A DNA stretch of 64,000 bases from Streptomyces albofaciens JCM 4342 (GTDB lineage: Bacteria > Actinomycetota > Actinomycetes > Streptomycetales > Streptomycetaceae). Under the pieces are notes generated by a model that worked only from the letters and a program-made list of their open reading frames with translations, did no database searches and was not told the DNA's origin. Shown one piece after another: positions 23,374 to 31,547 of this stretch. How positions within the stretch are numbered: the stretch's first letter is position 1; every line of letters begins with the position of its first letter. The translations under genes were made by a program, and so were the position numbers. The DNA is taken from the NCBI RefSeq assembly GCF_008634025.1, contig NZ_PDCM01000001.1:3876501-3940500 (forward strand), read 5' to 3'.

Positions 23374-24560
23374 AGCTGCCTCCCATGGGTGGGACCGAGG
23401 TCCGTCGGATGCCGCGGACGCGCGTGGGCGCCCTCCGCATCCGACAACGTGTGCGAGGGACGGAAGATTCCCGTGGGGGCCGACGCGCTGTGCAGAGAGT
23501 GTGCGGCGGTCCGGGTGCCGCACGAAGGGGCCGCCACGCTGCCCAGGATGAGGCCCGCGGCGAACAGGACTGCCGCGAGGGCGGTACGTGAGGTCCGGGT
23601 GAGGCGGGGCCAGGGGGTGGTGAGGAGATGGGGGAAGCGGGGGAAGTGGGGGAGACGGAGGGAGCGGGGCTTCGGGGGAGCCGGTGGCGGGGATGTGGCG
23701 CAGGCGGTCGAACGGGTCAACTGCTGTTGCAGGAAGGGCGGATCCAGGGGCGGTACGGTCACCGATGCCTTGGCCTTGAGGTAGGTCTCGCCGGGCCACC
23801 AGCCCAGCAGCCGGGCGGGCAGCCGTTCGCGCAGGCGGGTGTCCAGGTCGGCGATGTCCTCGTACACCGCCCGGCACGTCGGGCAGCGGCGGAAGTGCGC
23901 CGCGACGCCCTCGCCCGGCGGCGCCGCCGCGCTCAGCCCCAGCCGGGCCACCGCCTCGCGGCACTCCTGGCGGTCCAGCCGTTCCAGGTACAGATCGGTA
24001 CGGGCCTGGCGCAGCATGGACCGGGCCTGTTCGCAGCTGCCCGGCAGCAGCCGCCGGGGCACGCCGCTGATCAGCGCCGTCGCCTCCGGGCCGTCCCGCT
24101 CCACGACCAGGTGCCACAGCAGGCACCGCGCCGCGGAGGGCAGCCGCAGGAACGCGTCGGCCAGCCGGCCGTCCTCCCCGAGGGGCCAGGCCGCGCCCGC
24201 CGCCGTCCAGGCCAGGAAGCCGGGTGAGAGGGCCTCGGCGGCGCGGTACGAACGGCCGATCGCCCCGGTCCGCACGTGGTCCAGCAGCTCCCGCCGAGCG
24301 GAGTCGTCGTCGCGCGGCACGACGGACGCGTTGGGCGAGACGAGCTGCTGGAGCAACTGGTCGAAGGCGTGGCCGGTCAGTTCCTGCGTGTCCAGGGGCG
24401 CGGGCATGCAGGCGGCGGCGTAGGCGTGCACGGCCGCGTAGTGCCGGTGGTACAGCTCCCGGAAGTGGCCCACCTGGCCTCCGCGTACCGCACGTATCAG
24501 CGCGGCGTCGGGCAGGGCGTTACGTGGTGACCGCGGGCGCGGGCCAAGGAGGTCGGGCAT
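23178..24560 (-). CDS. Natural fusion of ECF-like sigma domain with zinc anti-sigma and TM helix
   Basis: 460 residues from the ATG at 24560 (GAGGGGTG upstream). Residues about 15-75 resemble sigma region 2 (ALIRAVRGGQVGHFRELYHR), and about 140-195 a degenerate region 4. An anti-sigma-like zinc motif HxxxCxxC (HFRRCPTC, bases 23874-23897) follows at about residues 222-229, then a single transmembrane helix (TALAAVLFAAGLILGSVAA). A membrane-bound, self-contained sigma/anti-sigma switch is the simplest reading. The last 65 residues are encoded in the stretch overlapping the CoA-binding gene and are low-complexity Ser/Thr/Pro, suggesting the original stop was lost. Confidence 0.7.
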   Translation of the reverse strand: MPDLLGPRPRSPRNALPDAALIRAVRGGQVGHFRELYHRHYAAVHAYAAACMPAPLDTQELTGHAFDQLLQQLVSPNASVVPRDDDSARRELLDHVRTGAIGRSYRAAEALSPGFLAWTAAGAAWPLGEDGRLADAFLRLPSAARCLLWHLVVERDGPEATALISGVPRRLLPGSCEQARSMLRQARTDLYLERLDRQECREAVARLGLSAAAPPGEGVAAHFRRCPTCRAVYEDIADLDTRLRERLPARLLGWWPGETYLKAKASVTVPPLDPPFLQQQLTRSTACATSPPPAPPKPRSLRLPHFPRFPHLLTTPWPRLTRTSRTALAAVLFAAGLILGSVAAPSCGTRTAAHSLHSASAPTGIFRPSHTLSDAEGAHARPRHPTDLGPTHGRQLCTAIRPRSAGFSRNPATPGPSWACPPTGTARPTASPTSSSATASASSPSTPKPNASTANRAIRP

Positions 24561-24748
24561 GGGGAACACCCCTCGATTGCGGTGGCGGGCCGCCCGGAGG
24601 CCGCGCCGCTCGCACGGGTGCGGACGGCCGCCGGACACAGGGGCACGATGGTGCCCCGTCCGTACCGGCGGTTCGCGGAATCTGTCCGGAGGGGACAAGA
24701 AAGGATCGCCGTTCACCAGCCGCTCCCAGCGCCGCATAGGGTGGCCGG

Positions 24749-25369
24749 ATGCAGGACCAGTACCGGACTCTCGCGCGCGAGGGTGTCCACGAGATCGAGA
24801 TCAGCAAGTCCCGCTTCATCTGCTCGCTCGCCCCGGTGGCGACCGAGAGCGAGGCGCAGGACTTCATCGCGCGCGTCCGCAAGGAGCACCCCACCGCGCG
24901 GCACAACTGCTTCGCGTACGTGCTCGGCGCCGACGGTGGGGTGCAGAAGGCCAGCGACGACGGTGAGCCGGGCGGCACCGCCGGGGTGCCCATGTTGCAG
25001 ATGCTGGTCCGCCGCGAGGTCAGGTACGTCGTCGCGGTCGTCACCCGCTACTTCGGCGGCATCAAGCTGGGCGCGGGCGGCCTGATCCGCGCGTACGGGG
25101 GCGTCGTCGGCGAGGCCCTGGACGCGCTGGGCACGGTGACCCGGCAGCGCTTCCGGCTGGTCACCGTCACCGTCGACCACCAGCGCGCGGGGCGGGTGGA
25201 GAACGATCTGCGGACCACGGGGCGGGCGGTGCGCGAGGTGACGTACGGGGCCGACGTACGGATCGAGGTCGGGCTGCCGGAATCCGACCTGGACGCGTTC
25301 CGCGCCTGGCTGGCCGATACGACGGCGGGCACGGCCGGGCTGGAGGTGGGCGGGGAGGCCTACGGGTAG
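24749..25369 (+). CDS. yigZ: YigZ/IMPACT-family protein
   Basis: 206 residues. Signature stretches are SRFICSLAPV at residues 21-30, ARHNCFAYVLG, SDDGEPGGTAGVPML and RYFGGIKLGAGGLIRAYGG, followed by a C-terminal DUF1949-like half (RLVTVTVDHQRAGRVENDLR). The fold is related to ribosomal protein S5 domain 2 and EF-G domain IV; a role in translation or its regulation is proposed for the family but not settled. The preceding gene is divergent; the following gene converges after 10 bp. Confidence 0.9.
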   Translation: MQDQYRTLAREGVHEIEISKSRFICSLAPVATESEAQDFIARVRKEHPTARHNCFAYVLGADGGVQKASDDGEPGGTAGVPMLQMLVRREVRYVVAVVTRYFGGIKLGAGGLIRAYGGVVGEALDALGTVTRQRFRLVTVTVDHQRAGRVENDLRTTGRAVREVTYGADVRIEVGLPESDLDAFRAWLADTTAGTAGLEVGGEAYG

Positions 25370-25379
25370 GCACTCGCCC

Positions 25380-26489
25380 TCACCCCCCGACCCGCTCCCG
25401 CACCAACTCCGACAAGGTCTCGTACGCCCGCTGCACCAGCGTGTTGCCGGGCCCGGACGCGCAGTTGGCCAGCGCGACCAGCGCGGTGTCGTGGCGGATG
25501 CTGAAGCCGACGAAGGCCGTGCAGCCGCGGGTGCCGCCGGAGTGGTGGTACAGGCCGGAGCCGTCGGGGCGGGGGCGGATGTTCCAGGCCAGGGCGAGCC
25601 GTGCGGTGCTGTGCGGCAGGACGAGCCGGGGGCGTACGACGTCTTCCAGAGCGGTGCGCAGCGGGGCCGACGGCACGCCGGTGACGGCCGCGGTTCCCGG
25701 GCTGATCAGGGCCTCGGTGAAGGTGAGCAGGTCGTGGGCGCTGGAGCGGACGGCGCCCGCGCCGGGCAGGCCGGGGATGGCGAACGGCGGCCGGGGACGG
25801 CGGTGCCAGTAGCCGGTGACCTGGGTGGAACCGGCGGGCGGGTCCGGCGTGGCGCTGGTGTCGTGCAGGCCGAGGGGCCGCAGGACGCGGGCCGCGAGCA
25901 GGTCCTCGTACGGGACACCGCCGTCCGCGCCGCTCAGGGCGTGTCCCAGGACGCCGGCGCCGAAGTTGGAGTAGTGCACCCGGTCGCCCGGCCGGGACCG
26001 CAGCCGGGTGCGGGCCAGGGCGCGCAGCACGTCGGCGCGGCCGAAGCCGGCGTACGGGTTGGTCGTGAGCCGGCCGGCGGCGGAGCGCAGCAGGCCCGGG
26101 GGGAGCCGGGGCAGGCCCGAGGTGTGGGTGGCCAGGTGGGTGAGGGTGATCTCCGTACCGCGTACCGGGACGCGGGTGCCCCGCGGGAGGTGGCGGGCGA
26201 CGGGGTCGTGGTGTCCCACGTCGCCGCGGGCGGCCAGCTCGGCGAAGAGCAGCGCGGTGAACGTCTTGGTGAGCGAGCCGGCCTCGAAGCGGGTGGACGG
26301 CTCGACCGGCGCGCCGCCCTCGAACGCGGTGCTGCCCCGGACGGCGAACGACCGCTGCCCGCGCCGGTACAGGCCGACGGCGACGGCGCTCGCGCCCGGG
26401 GCCGCGGACAGCAGTGCCTCGGGCAGGTCCCGTGGCGGGGGCGGGCCCCAGGCGAAGGGGGCCGCCGCGACGGTCGGGACCCCGGTCAT
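25380..26489 (-). CDS. Serine hydrolase (class C beta-lactamase/DD-peptidase fold)
   Basis: 369 residues. Catalytic SxxK is SLTK in RFEAGSLTKTFTALL (about residue 75), the second motif YSNFG carries YxN, and the third is HSGG in YHHSGGTRG. No clear signal peptide, so it may act in the cytoplasm, unlike DD-peptidases. It is the last gene of a four-gene operon; its ATG overlaps the previous stop by 4 nt. In peptide-maturation settings such hydrolases can cleave, cyclise or transacylate peptides, so processing the operon's small peptide is a reasonable hypothesis, not shown. Confidence 0.85.
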   Translation of the reverse strand: MTGVPTVAAAPFAWGPPPPRDLPEALLSAAPGASAVAVGLYRRGQRSFAVRGSTAFEGGAPVEPSTRFEAGSLTKTFTALLFAELAARGDVGHHDPVARHLPRGTRVPVRGTEITLTHLATHTSGLPRLPPGLLRSAAGRLTTNPYAGFGRADVLRALARTRLRSRPGDRVHYSNFGAGVLGHALSGADGGVPYEDLLAARVLRPLGLHDTSATPDPPAGSTQVTGYWHRRPRPPFAIPGLPGAGAVRSSAHDLLTFTEALISPGTAAVTGVPSAPLRTALEDVVRPRLVLPHSTARLALAWNIRPRPDGSGLYHHSGGTRGCTAFVGFSIRHDTALVALANCASGPGNTLVQRAYETLSELVRERVGG

Positions 26490-27421
26490 GAGCCGGGCCG
26501 CTTCGGGGCGTCCAGGGCGCGTACGAGGGCCAGGGTTCCGGCGATCACCGCCACGACGGTCGGGTGCTGATGGGCATCGAAACGCTGCGCCGGGTCGCCG
26601 TCCACGGGCTGGTCGTCGCGGGGCACCAGGCCGTCCTCGTGCTGGATGGCCGCCAGCCGCCGCCAGTCGTCGTCCTCGGACCAGGGGTCGGGCAGGCAGG
26701 CGCCGACGATCATCAGCTCGGCCGTGAGGTCCCACTGCCCGGCCTCCGCCCAGATGTCGGTCCACACCGGCAGCCACCGGACGAGGTAGGCGCAGAGGTC
26801 CGTCGGCAGGCCGCCGGGCAGCCGGCCCCAGTCGGTGAGGTGGAAGACGGCGTGGGTGACGGAGTAACCGGTCGGCCAGTCGATGTGCCAGGGCTCGGGC
26901 GTGGCGCCGAGCCAGGTGGCCCGGGTCAGTCCGGCCCAGTCGTGGGCGCCGGGACCGTGGTCGAGCCCGACCACCCGCGCGGCGTTGGCCACCGCGAGCC
27001 GCCGGTTGGGCAGGTGTTCCACGGCGTGCGTCGCCCGCAGTGCGACGTGGTGGGCCAGCAGCCGTTCCAGCTGCGGGTACCGGTAGCCGCCGCGGGCGAA
27101 GTGGGAGTAGGTCTCCAACGGGTCGGTGGTGAGCGGGTGGCGCAGCAGCCGTTCGTACAGCAGCGCGCCGCGGTCCAGCTGGTCCCAGCAGAAGTCCAGG
27201 AGTGTGCGGGCGAATCCGAGTTCCGTGGTTCCGGCGACGCCGCTGCGCAGGACCAGGGAGGCGGCGAGTGCCGTCTCGCCGAGGGACTTGTACCGGTCCC
27301 CGTCGTCCGTGAGCTCTTCACGCGACGCGTCGTACAGCGCGCCGTACTCCCGGTTGGCGTGCAGCCAGGCCAGGGCCCGGGAGCTGACGTCGTGCGCAGT
27401 GCGCGCCGGGGCGGAGGTCAT
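26486..27421 (-). CDS. DUF6895-like protein of the peptide operon
   Basis: 311 residues. The fold looks all-helical with long amphipathic helices and conserved Trp/His: DRYKSLGETALAASLVLRSG, ERLLRHPLTTDPLETYSHFARGG, LLAHHVALRATHAVEHLPN, YSVTHAVFHLTDWG. I recall such proteins as DUF6895, with helical repeats of possible enzymatic use, but no characterised function is known to me. The ATG overlaps the stop of the upstream gene by 4 nt, and its own stop overlaps the serine hydrolase start by 4 nt, so translation is tightly coupled. Confidence 0.65.
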   Translation of the reverse strand: MTSAPARTAHDVSSRALAWLHANREYGALYDASREELTDDGDRYKSLGETALAASLVLRSGVAGTTELGFARTLLDFCWDQLDRGALLYERLLRHPLTTDPLETYSHFARGGYRYPQLERLLAHHVALRATHAVEHLPNRRLAVANAARVVGLDHGPGAHDWAGLTRATWLGATPEPWHIDWPTGYSVTHAVFHLTDWGRLPGGLPTDLCAYLVRWLPVWTDIWAEAGQWDLTAELMIVGACLPDPWSEDDDWRRLAAIQHEDGLVPRDDQPVDGDPAQRFDAHQHPTVVAVIAGTLALVRALDAPKRPGS

Positions 27422-28227
27422 ACGGGCTCCAGGCCGAGCAGCCGGCGGGCGATCGCCGTGTCCAGCGCGGTGCGTCCGCCGCCGCCGACCAGGCCGGTGT
27501 ACTCGGTCAGCAGCGCGGGGTCCAGCGGCAGCCGGGCCCCGTCGGCGTGCAGCCAGGCCAGCCAGCGGGTGATGCGCGCGGCGGTGGGGAAGTCGCGGCG
27601 CAGTGTGGCACGGGTGGCGCCGCGCGCCAGCCCGAGGACGCCGGACCGGGCGGCAGCGTGCACCGGTCCGTCCAGTCCGGGCAGGGCCAGTGAGGCCAGC
27701 TGTCCCATCCGTATGGACCAGGGGACCCAGCCTTCCCGCGCGGGCCCGCCGGAGCCCCCGTCCGCGGGCGAGACCGGCAGGCGGCGGGGCGCGGAGTCGT
27801 CGCACCACGGAGGGGCCGGCGGAAGAGGCGCGGGGCTCGCGGGGGAGGCGGCGGAGCCGAGGCGGGACAGCGCGGTGGCCAGCCCCCAGCCGATCCAGGA
27901 GACGGTCCACGCCTGCTCGGGCCCTTCGGGCGGCGCGGGAGGCGGCGGGTCGGCGGGCGGCAGGGCGCCGAGGGCCAGGCCGACGGCGGCCGTCTCGCCT
28001 TCGGAAGGGGGCAGGCCGGTCAGGACGTACGGCGCGAGGACGTCCGCCCCGAGGACGCGGACCGCCCCCAGCGCGACCGCCGGATCACCCTCGGGCTCCG
28101 ACGCCGCGGCCTCCACATGGGCCGCGGCCACGGCGGCGCCCCCGGCACCCTGCAGGGCGTCGAGGGCGCGACGGGCCAAGTGGTCCGCCGATTCGCTGTA
28201 GGCGGTTCGTGCGCGCTCCGAGATCAC
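27418..28227 (-). CDS. Uncharacterised protein of the peptide operon
   Basis: 269 residues from GTG at 28227, the start that overlaps the peptide gene by 4 nt; a longer frame begins within the peptide gene but lacks support. N-terminal half: YSESADHLARRALDALQGAG then Ala-rich helices. The middle has a Pro-rich loop (LPPAPPWCDDSAP). The C-terminal half (MGQLASLALPGLDGPVHAAA, ARITRWLAWLHADGARLPL, YTGLVGGGGRTALDTAIARR) is helical and resembles a member of the same broad family as its neighbour. No catalytic motif recognised. Confidence 0.6.
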   Translation of the reverse strand: MISERARTAYSESADHLARRALDALQGAGGAAVAAAHVEAAASEPEGDPAVALGAVRVLGADVLAPYVLTGLPPSEGETAAVGLALGALPPADPPPPAPPEGPEQAWTVSWIGWGLATALSRLGSAASPASPAPLPPAPPWCDDSAPRRLPVSPADGGSGGPAREGWVPWSIRMGQLASLALPGLDGPVHAAARSGVLGLARGATRATLRRDFPTAARITRWLAWLHADGARLPLDPALLTEYTGLVGGGGRTALDTAIARRLLGLEPV

Positions 28228-28421
28228 CGGCGCTTCGTTTCCTTGGGCTCCTTGGGCGAAAGCAGCAGCCCCAGCGCCAGCACGCCCCATCCGCCGCCGA
28301 CGCCTTCCGGCTCGGGCAGGGGTGCATCGCTCAGCGGCGCTTCGGGCTCGGTCGCCATCCATCCCAGCGCGTTCTGGTCGAGCGTGAGGCCGGTGGTCTG
28401 AAGGGTGTGGGCAAGCATCAT
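28224..28421 (-). CDS. 65-residue peptide, first gene of the operon
   Basis: Starts at ATG 28421 (a second ATG follows), with GAGGGAG 5 nt upstream. Layout: a hydrophobic N-terminal helix (MLAHTLQTTGLTLDQNALGW), an acidic Pro-rich centre (ATEPEAPLSDAPLPEPEG), a short Gly/Leu-rich hydrophobic run (GGGWGVLALGLLL) and a basic tail (SPKEPKETKRR). It has no Cys and few Ser/Thr, so it is not a lanthipeptide or thiopeptide precursor. It could be a short membrane peptide or a precursor processed by the downstream hydrolase. Its stop overlaps the next GTG start by 4 nt. Confidence 0.6.
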   Translation of the reverse strand: MMLAHTLQTTGLTLDQNALGWMATEPEAPLSDAPLPEPEGVGGGWGVLALGLLLSPKEPKETKRR

Positions 28422-28544
28422 TCACTCCCTCGAAGAGATGTCATCACCGTTGTCCGGTAATGCCCCGATGCCTTCTCCAACGTACTCCTGAATCGGCATA
28501 TCGACCATTCGGGGTAAAGAGGTGAAGAAGGGGTGAACTGCTCG

Positions 28545-28623
28545 GTCACCAAAAGGTTCCCCAGTCACCGAAAAGTGCGTTCTTCCATGCCGGCGGCCAC
28601 TCTCTTACGGTTCCCCAGTAACC
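28545..28623. promoter_or_regulatory. Direct repeats in the promoter between peptide operon and RidA
   Basis: Two copies of GGTTCCCCAGT(C/A)ACC lie at 28555-28569 and 28609-28623, 54 bp apart (about five helical turns). In addition GTCACC(G)AAAAG occurs at 28545 and 28564, 19 bp apart. The surrounding DNA is more AT-rich than average. The sites lie in the 260-bp divergent gap and could bind a regulator controlling one or both directions. No regulator gene is adjacent. Confidence 0.5.
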
Positions 28624-28681
28624 ACAGGAAACCGGACGCACTCCGGTCCGGCGGTACCGGGCCGGGGGACGAGGAGGCAGC

Positions 28682-29089
28682 ATGGCCGTCACGCTGGTGA
28701 ACCCCCAGGGGTTGCCGGAAATCCCCGCCTACCGGCAGGTGTCGATCGCCTCCGGATCGAAGCTGGTCTTCACCGCCGGACAGGTCGCCTGGGACGCCGA
28801 CGGGGCCACGGTCGGCGAGGGCGACCTCGCCGCACAGGTCGAGCAGTGCTACCTCAACGTCGGTACGGCCCTGGCCGAGGCCGGTGCCACCTTCGGCGAC
28901 GTGGTGAAGATGTCCGTCTACGTCGTGGACTGGACCCCGGACAAGCTGCCCCTGTTCATGGAGGGTGTCGCCCGTGCGTCCGCGAAGCTGGGGGTCACGC
29001 CGGTGCCGCCGTCCACGCTGCTGGGTGTCGCGGCGCTGCACATACCCGAGCACTTGGTGGAGGTCGAGGCGACCGCGGTCGTCGACTGA
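28682..29089 (+). CDS. RidA-family protein (reactive enamine/imine deaminase)
   Basis: 135 residues; GAGGAGG 4 nt before the ATG. Signature segments: FTAGQVAWDADGATVG, VEQCYLNVGTALAEAGATFG, and the C-terminal STLLGVAALHIPEHLVEVEATAVVD, whose Glu-rich end is typical of the YjgF/YER057c/UK114 fold. Family members hydrolyse 2-aminoacrylate and related enamines released by PLP enzymes. A PLP decarboxylase lies on the opposite strand close by, which fits. The C-terminal catalytic Arg of the RidA subgroup is not evident, so it may belong to another Rid group. Confidence 0.82.
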   Translation: MAVTLVNPQGLPEIPAYRQVSIASGSKLVFTAGQVAWDADGATVGEGDLAAQVEQCYLNVGTALAEAGATFGDVVKMSVYVVDWTPDKLPLFMEGVARASAKLGVTPVPPSTLLGVAALHIPEHLVEVEATAVVD

Positions 29090-29122
29090 ACGCCGCACCC
29101 CTCCCGGCCAGTTGATACGCCG

Positions 29123-29668
29123 TCAGTCGAAGAGGTCGTCCGCCCCCGACTCCGTCACCCGCGCGCCCATGTTCCGCTCCATCATGCGCAGGGCCGCGTC
29201 GGCGAGGTCGGGGTGGATGTGGGCCACCGCGTCGCGCGGGACGGTCACGTCCAGGTGGCGGATGTGCGCGTCGAGGGCCGAGTACAGCACGCACTGCTCG
29301 GTGACCTGGCCGCACAGGACTATCCGCCGGATGCCGTGCTGGCTCAGCAGATACTCCAGCGGCGTCTCGTAGAAGATCGAATGACGGGCCTTGACCACGA
29401 ACAGCGAGGAGTCGTCGGGGCGCAGCGGCTCCACCACGTCGGCGTGCGGGCCGTCCAGCGCCGTACGCAGGAGCTCGTCGTGGTGTGAGCGCCACCGGCC
29501 GAAGTTGTCGTTGACGTAGATGACCTCGACGTCCGAGCCGTCCGCGCGGGCGCGCTCCAGGGCGCGCAGCATGCCGGGCAGCGCCTCGCGGACCGACGGC
29601 AGCAGCCGCTCGGCGTCCTCGTGTTCATACGTGTTGATCATGTCGATCACGATGAGCGCCGCACTCAT
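29123..29668 (-). CDS. Isochorismatase-like cysteine hydrolase
   Basis: 181 residues. Asp9 in ALIVIDMINTY, a Lys in VVKARHSIF and Cys in VLCGQVTEQCVLYSAL give the conserved Asp-Lys-Cys triad of the isochorismatase/nicotinamidase fold. The family hydrolyses amides and ureides, or vinyl ethers. It starts 1 nt after the decarboxylase stop, so the two are cotranscribed and probably act on related nitrogen compounds. Substrate unknown. Confidence 0.88.
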   Translation of the reverse strand: MSAALIVIDMINTYEHEDAERLLPSVREALPGMLRALERARADGSDVEVIYVNDNFGRWRSHHDELLRTALDGPHADVVEPLRPDDSSLFVVKARHSIFYETPLEYLLSQHGIRRIVLCGQVTEQCVLYSALDAHIRHLDVTVPRDAVAHIHPDLADAALRMMERNMGARVTESGADDLFD

Positions 29669-29669
29669 G

Positions 29670-31148
29670 TCAGCCGTTCCCCTCGACGAGCACCCGGATG
29701 GTCTTCAGCTCGGGATCGGCCGCGTCCGGCACGTTCATCCCGGCCCGCACCCCGCTCGTCAGATAGCGCACCACGGGCGCGTCGAGCCGTTCGCCCGGCA
29801 GGGCGGCCGGGATGCCCGGGGGATAGGGCGTCAGCATCTCCGCCACGATCCGGCCGGCCGCAGCGCTGGCCGGTACGTCCTCGGTCCGGCCGAAGTACGC
29901 GTCGCGCGGCAGGCACACCTGCTCCAGCCGCAGGTCGCCCGGCGCGGGCACCTCGACCTCGGGCGCCGGGCGCAGCTCCGCCGCGTGCCGCGACAGGTCG
30001 CGCAGCGCGTCGAGCAGCACCGCGGTGGTCGACGCGTCGTCCGCGTGGGTGAGCTGGGCGCTGATCCGGCGGTGGTCGGCGAGGTGGGCGTCGACGGCGC
30101 GGTGCTCGCGCAGCCAGTCGGCGGCCCGGTAGCCGCTCGTGCCCAGCCCGCTGACGTCGATCACCACGGGCAGCGGATCGAAGTCGTGGGCCCGGCCGGG
30201 GCCGCAGAAGTCGGCCCGGTCGTTGACGTGGAGTCCGTCGATGGTCTCGATCTCGGCGCGTACCCGGGCCGCGAGGTCCAGCGCCCGGCCCATCAGATCA
30301 CGTCCCCGCAGGGCCATCTGCCGCCGCCAGCCGTCCAGCCCGGCGTACAGCAGCACCGAAGGGCTGGTCGTGCCGAACAGGTCCGCCCGTGACTTCAGGA
30401 CCGTCGGCTGGATCAGGTCGCCCCGCAGATGGAACACCGAGCCCTGCTCCAGCCCGCTGCCCATCTTGTGGATGCTGGTCACACAGACGTCGGCGCCCGC
30501 GTCCATCGCCCAGGACGGCAGGTCCGGGTGGAAGGGCAGGTGCGCGCCCCACGCCTCGTCCACGATCAGCGGGCGCCCGCGCCCGTGGCACACCTCCGCC
30601 AGGGCGCGCAGGTCCGCGCAGGCGCCGTACGGGGTCGGGCTGGTCACCAGGGCCCCGCGCGCGTCCGGGTGCTCCGCGAAGGCCCGCTCGAACGACTCGG
30701 CCGACGGCGGATGGGCGACCCGGCGCTCGGTGTCCCACTGCGGGTCCACCCAGATCGGCTTCATGCCGGACAGGATCAGCCCCGACACCACGGACTTGTG
30801 CGCGTCCCGGCCCACCAGCAGTTTCTCGTGCGGCCCCGCAACCGACAGCATCGCCGCCTTGACCGACAGGGAACTGCCGCAGGTGGAGAAGAAGGTGTGC
30901 GAAGCGTGCACCGCGTCCGCCATCAGCGCCTCGGCCCGCTCCAGCACCTCGGCCCGGCCCAGCCGGTCGTCCAGTCCGCCGGAGGCCAGCAGATCGCCGT
31001 GGAACACCGCGTCGCCGAGCACCTCGCGCACCATCGGGTCGGCGCCGCGGGCCTGTTTGTGACCGGGCGGCGTGAAGGAGACCTCGCCGGCCCGCCGGTA
31101 GCGGGCCAGCGCCTCCAGAACCGGGGCTTGGGTGTGATCGACTGCCAT
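29670..31148 (-). CDS. PLP-dependent Orn/Lys/Arg decarboxylase
   Basis: 492 residues from the ATG at 31148. It starts with the family motif VSFTPPGHKQARGADP, then STCGSSLSVKAAML (PLP phosphate loop), DEAWGAHLPFHP (PLP ring Asp) and the Schiff-base Lys in SIHKMGSGLEQGS. Length and order match the Gram-positive SpeA/YaaO-type basic amino-acid decarboxylases that make cadaverine, putrescine or agmatine. Coupled by 1 nt to the isochorismatase-like gene downstream. Which amino acid is used cannot be told. Confidence 0.9.
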   Translation of the reverse strand: MAVDHTQAPVLEALARYRRAGEVSFTPPGHKQARGADPMVREVLGDAVFHGDLLASGGLDDRLGRAEVLERAEALMADAVHASHTFFSTCGSSLSVKAAMLSVAGPHEKLLVGRDAHKSVVSGLILSGMKPIWVDPQWDTERRVAHPPSAESFERAFAEHPDARGALVTSPTPYGACADLRALAEVCHGRGRPLIVDEAWGAHLPFHPDLPSWAMDAGADVCVTSIHKMGSGLEQGSVFHLRGDLIQPTVLKSRADLFGTTSPSVLLYAGLDGWRRQMALRGRDLMGRALDLAARVRAEIETIDGLHVNDRADFCGPGRAHDFDPLPVVIDVSGLGTSGYRAADWLREHRAVDAHLADHRRISAQLTHADDASTTAVLLDALRDLSRHAAELRPAPEVEVPAPGDLRLEQVCLPRDAYFGRTEDVPASAAAGRIVAEMLTPYPPGIPAALPGERLDAPVVRYLTSGVRAGMNVPDAADPELKTIRVLVEGNG

Positions 31149-31547
31149 GCGGCAGGGGTTCCCCGGGCCCGGACGGGTCAATCACCCGCACCGTTCGATT
31201 GCGCCGTGCCGTGCCGGGCAGGGTAGGGGCCACGGGCTCTCACCCGTACGGCATCGGTGCGGCACCCGTACGGCACCGGCCGGGCGCCGCCCCGCGCCGC
31301 GCGCCGGGTACCCGCGGGTCCCGCCGGTACCGGTGGATCTTTCCCCGTCCGGGCGGGTTTTCCCGGCCCGGCGCGGGGAACCCGCCCTCGCGCCGCCGGT
31401 CCGGACCGGCGGCACCGACCCGCCGCAGCAGTGCGCCGCCTGCCGCCCCCGCTCGCAGCCGGAGCTTCGGCGGGCGAGCCTTTTCACGAGGCCACCGCCG
31501 CCGGGACCACCACCGCGGCGGACCGCAGACGCGCTGGAGGAGAAGCG
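31149..31547. promoter_or_regulatory. Leader region of the formate dehydrogenase operon
   Basis: This 399-bp divergent gap holds a direct repeat CACCCGTACGGCA(T/C)CGG at 31241-31257 and 31263-31279, 22 bp apart (two helical turns). It also holds a stem-loop at 31351-31387 with perfect 9-bp arms GGGCGGGTT and AACCCGCCC. The stem is about 160 bp before the ATG and could be an attenuator or a protein site. No leader peptide is convincing. Confidence 0.4.

Noticed and set aside
28224..28421. Lanthipeptide or thiopeptide precursor
   Set aside because: The peptide has no Cys and few Ser/Thr, and no LanB/LanC/LanM, YcaO or radical-SAM gene is nearby.
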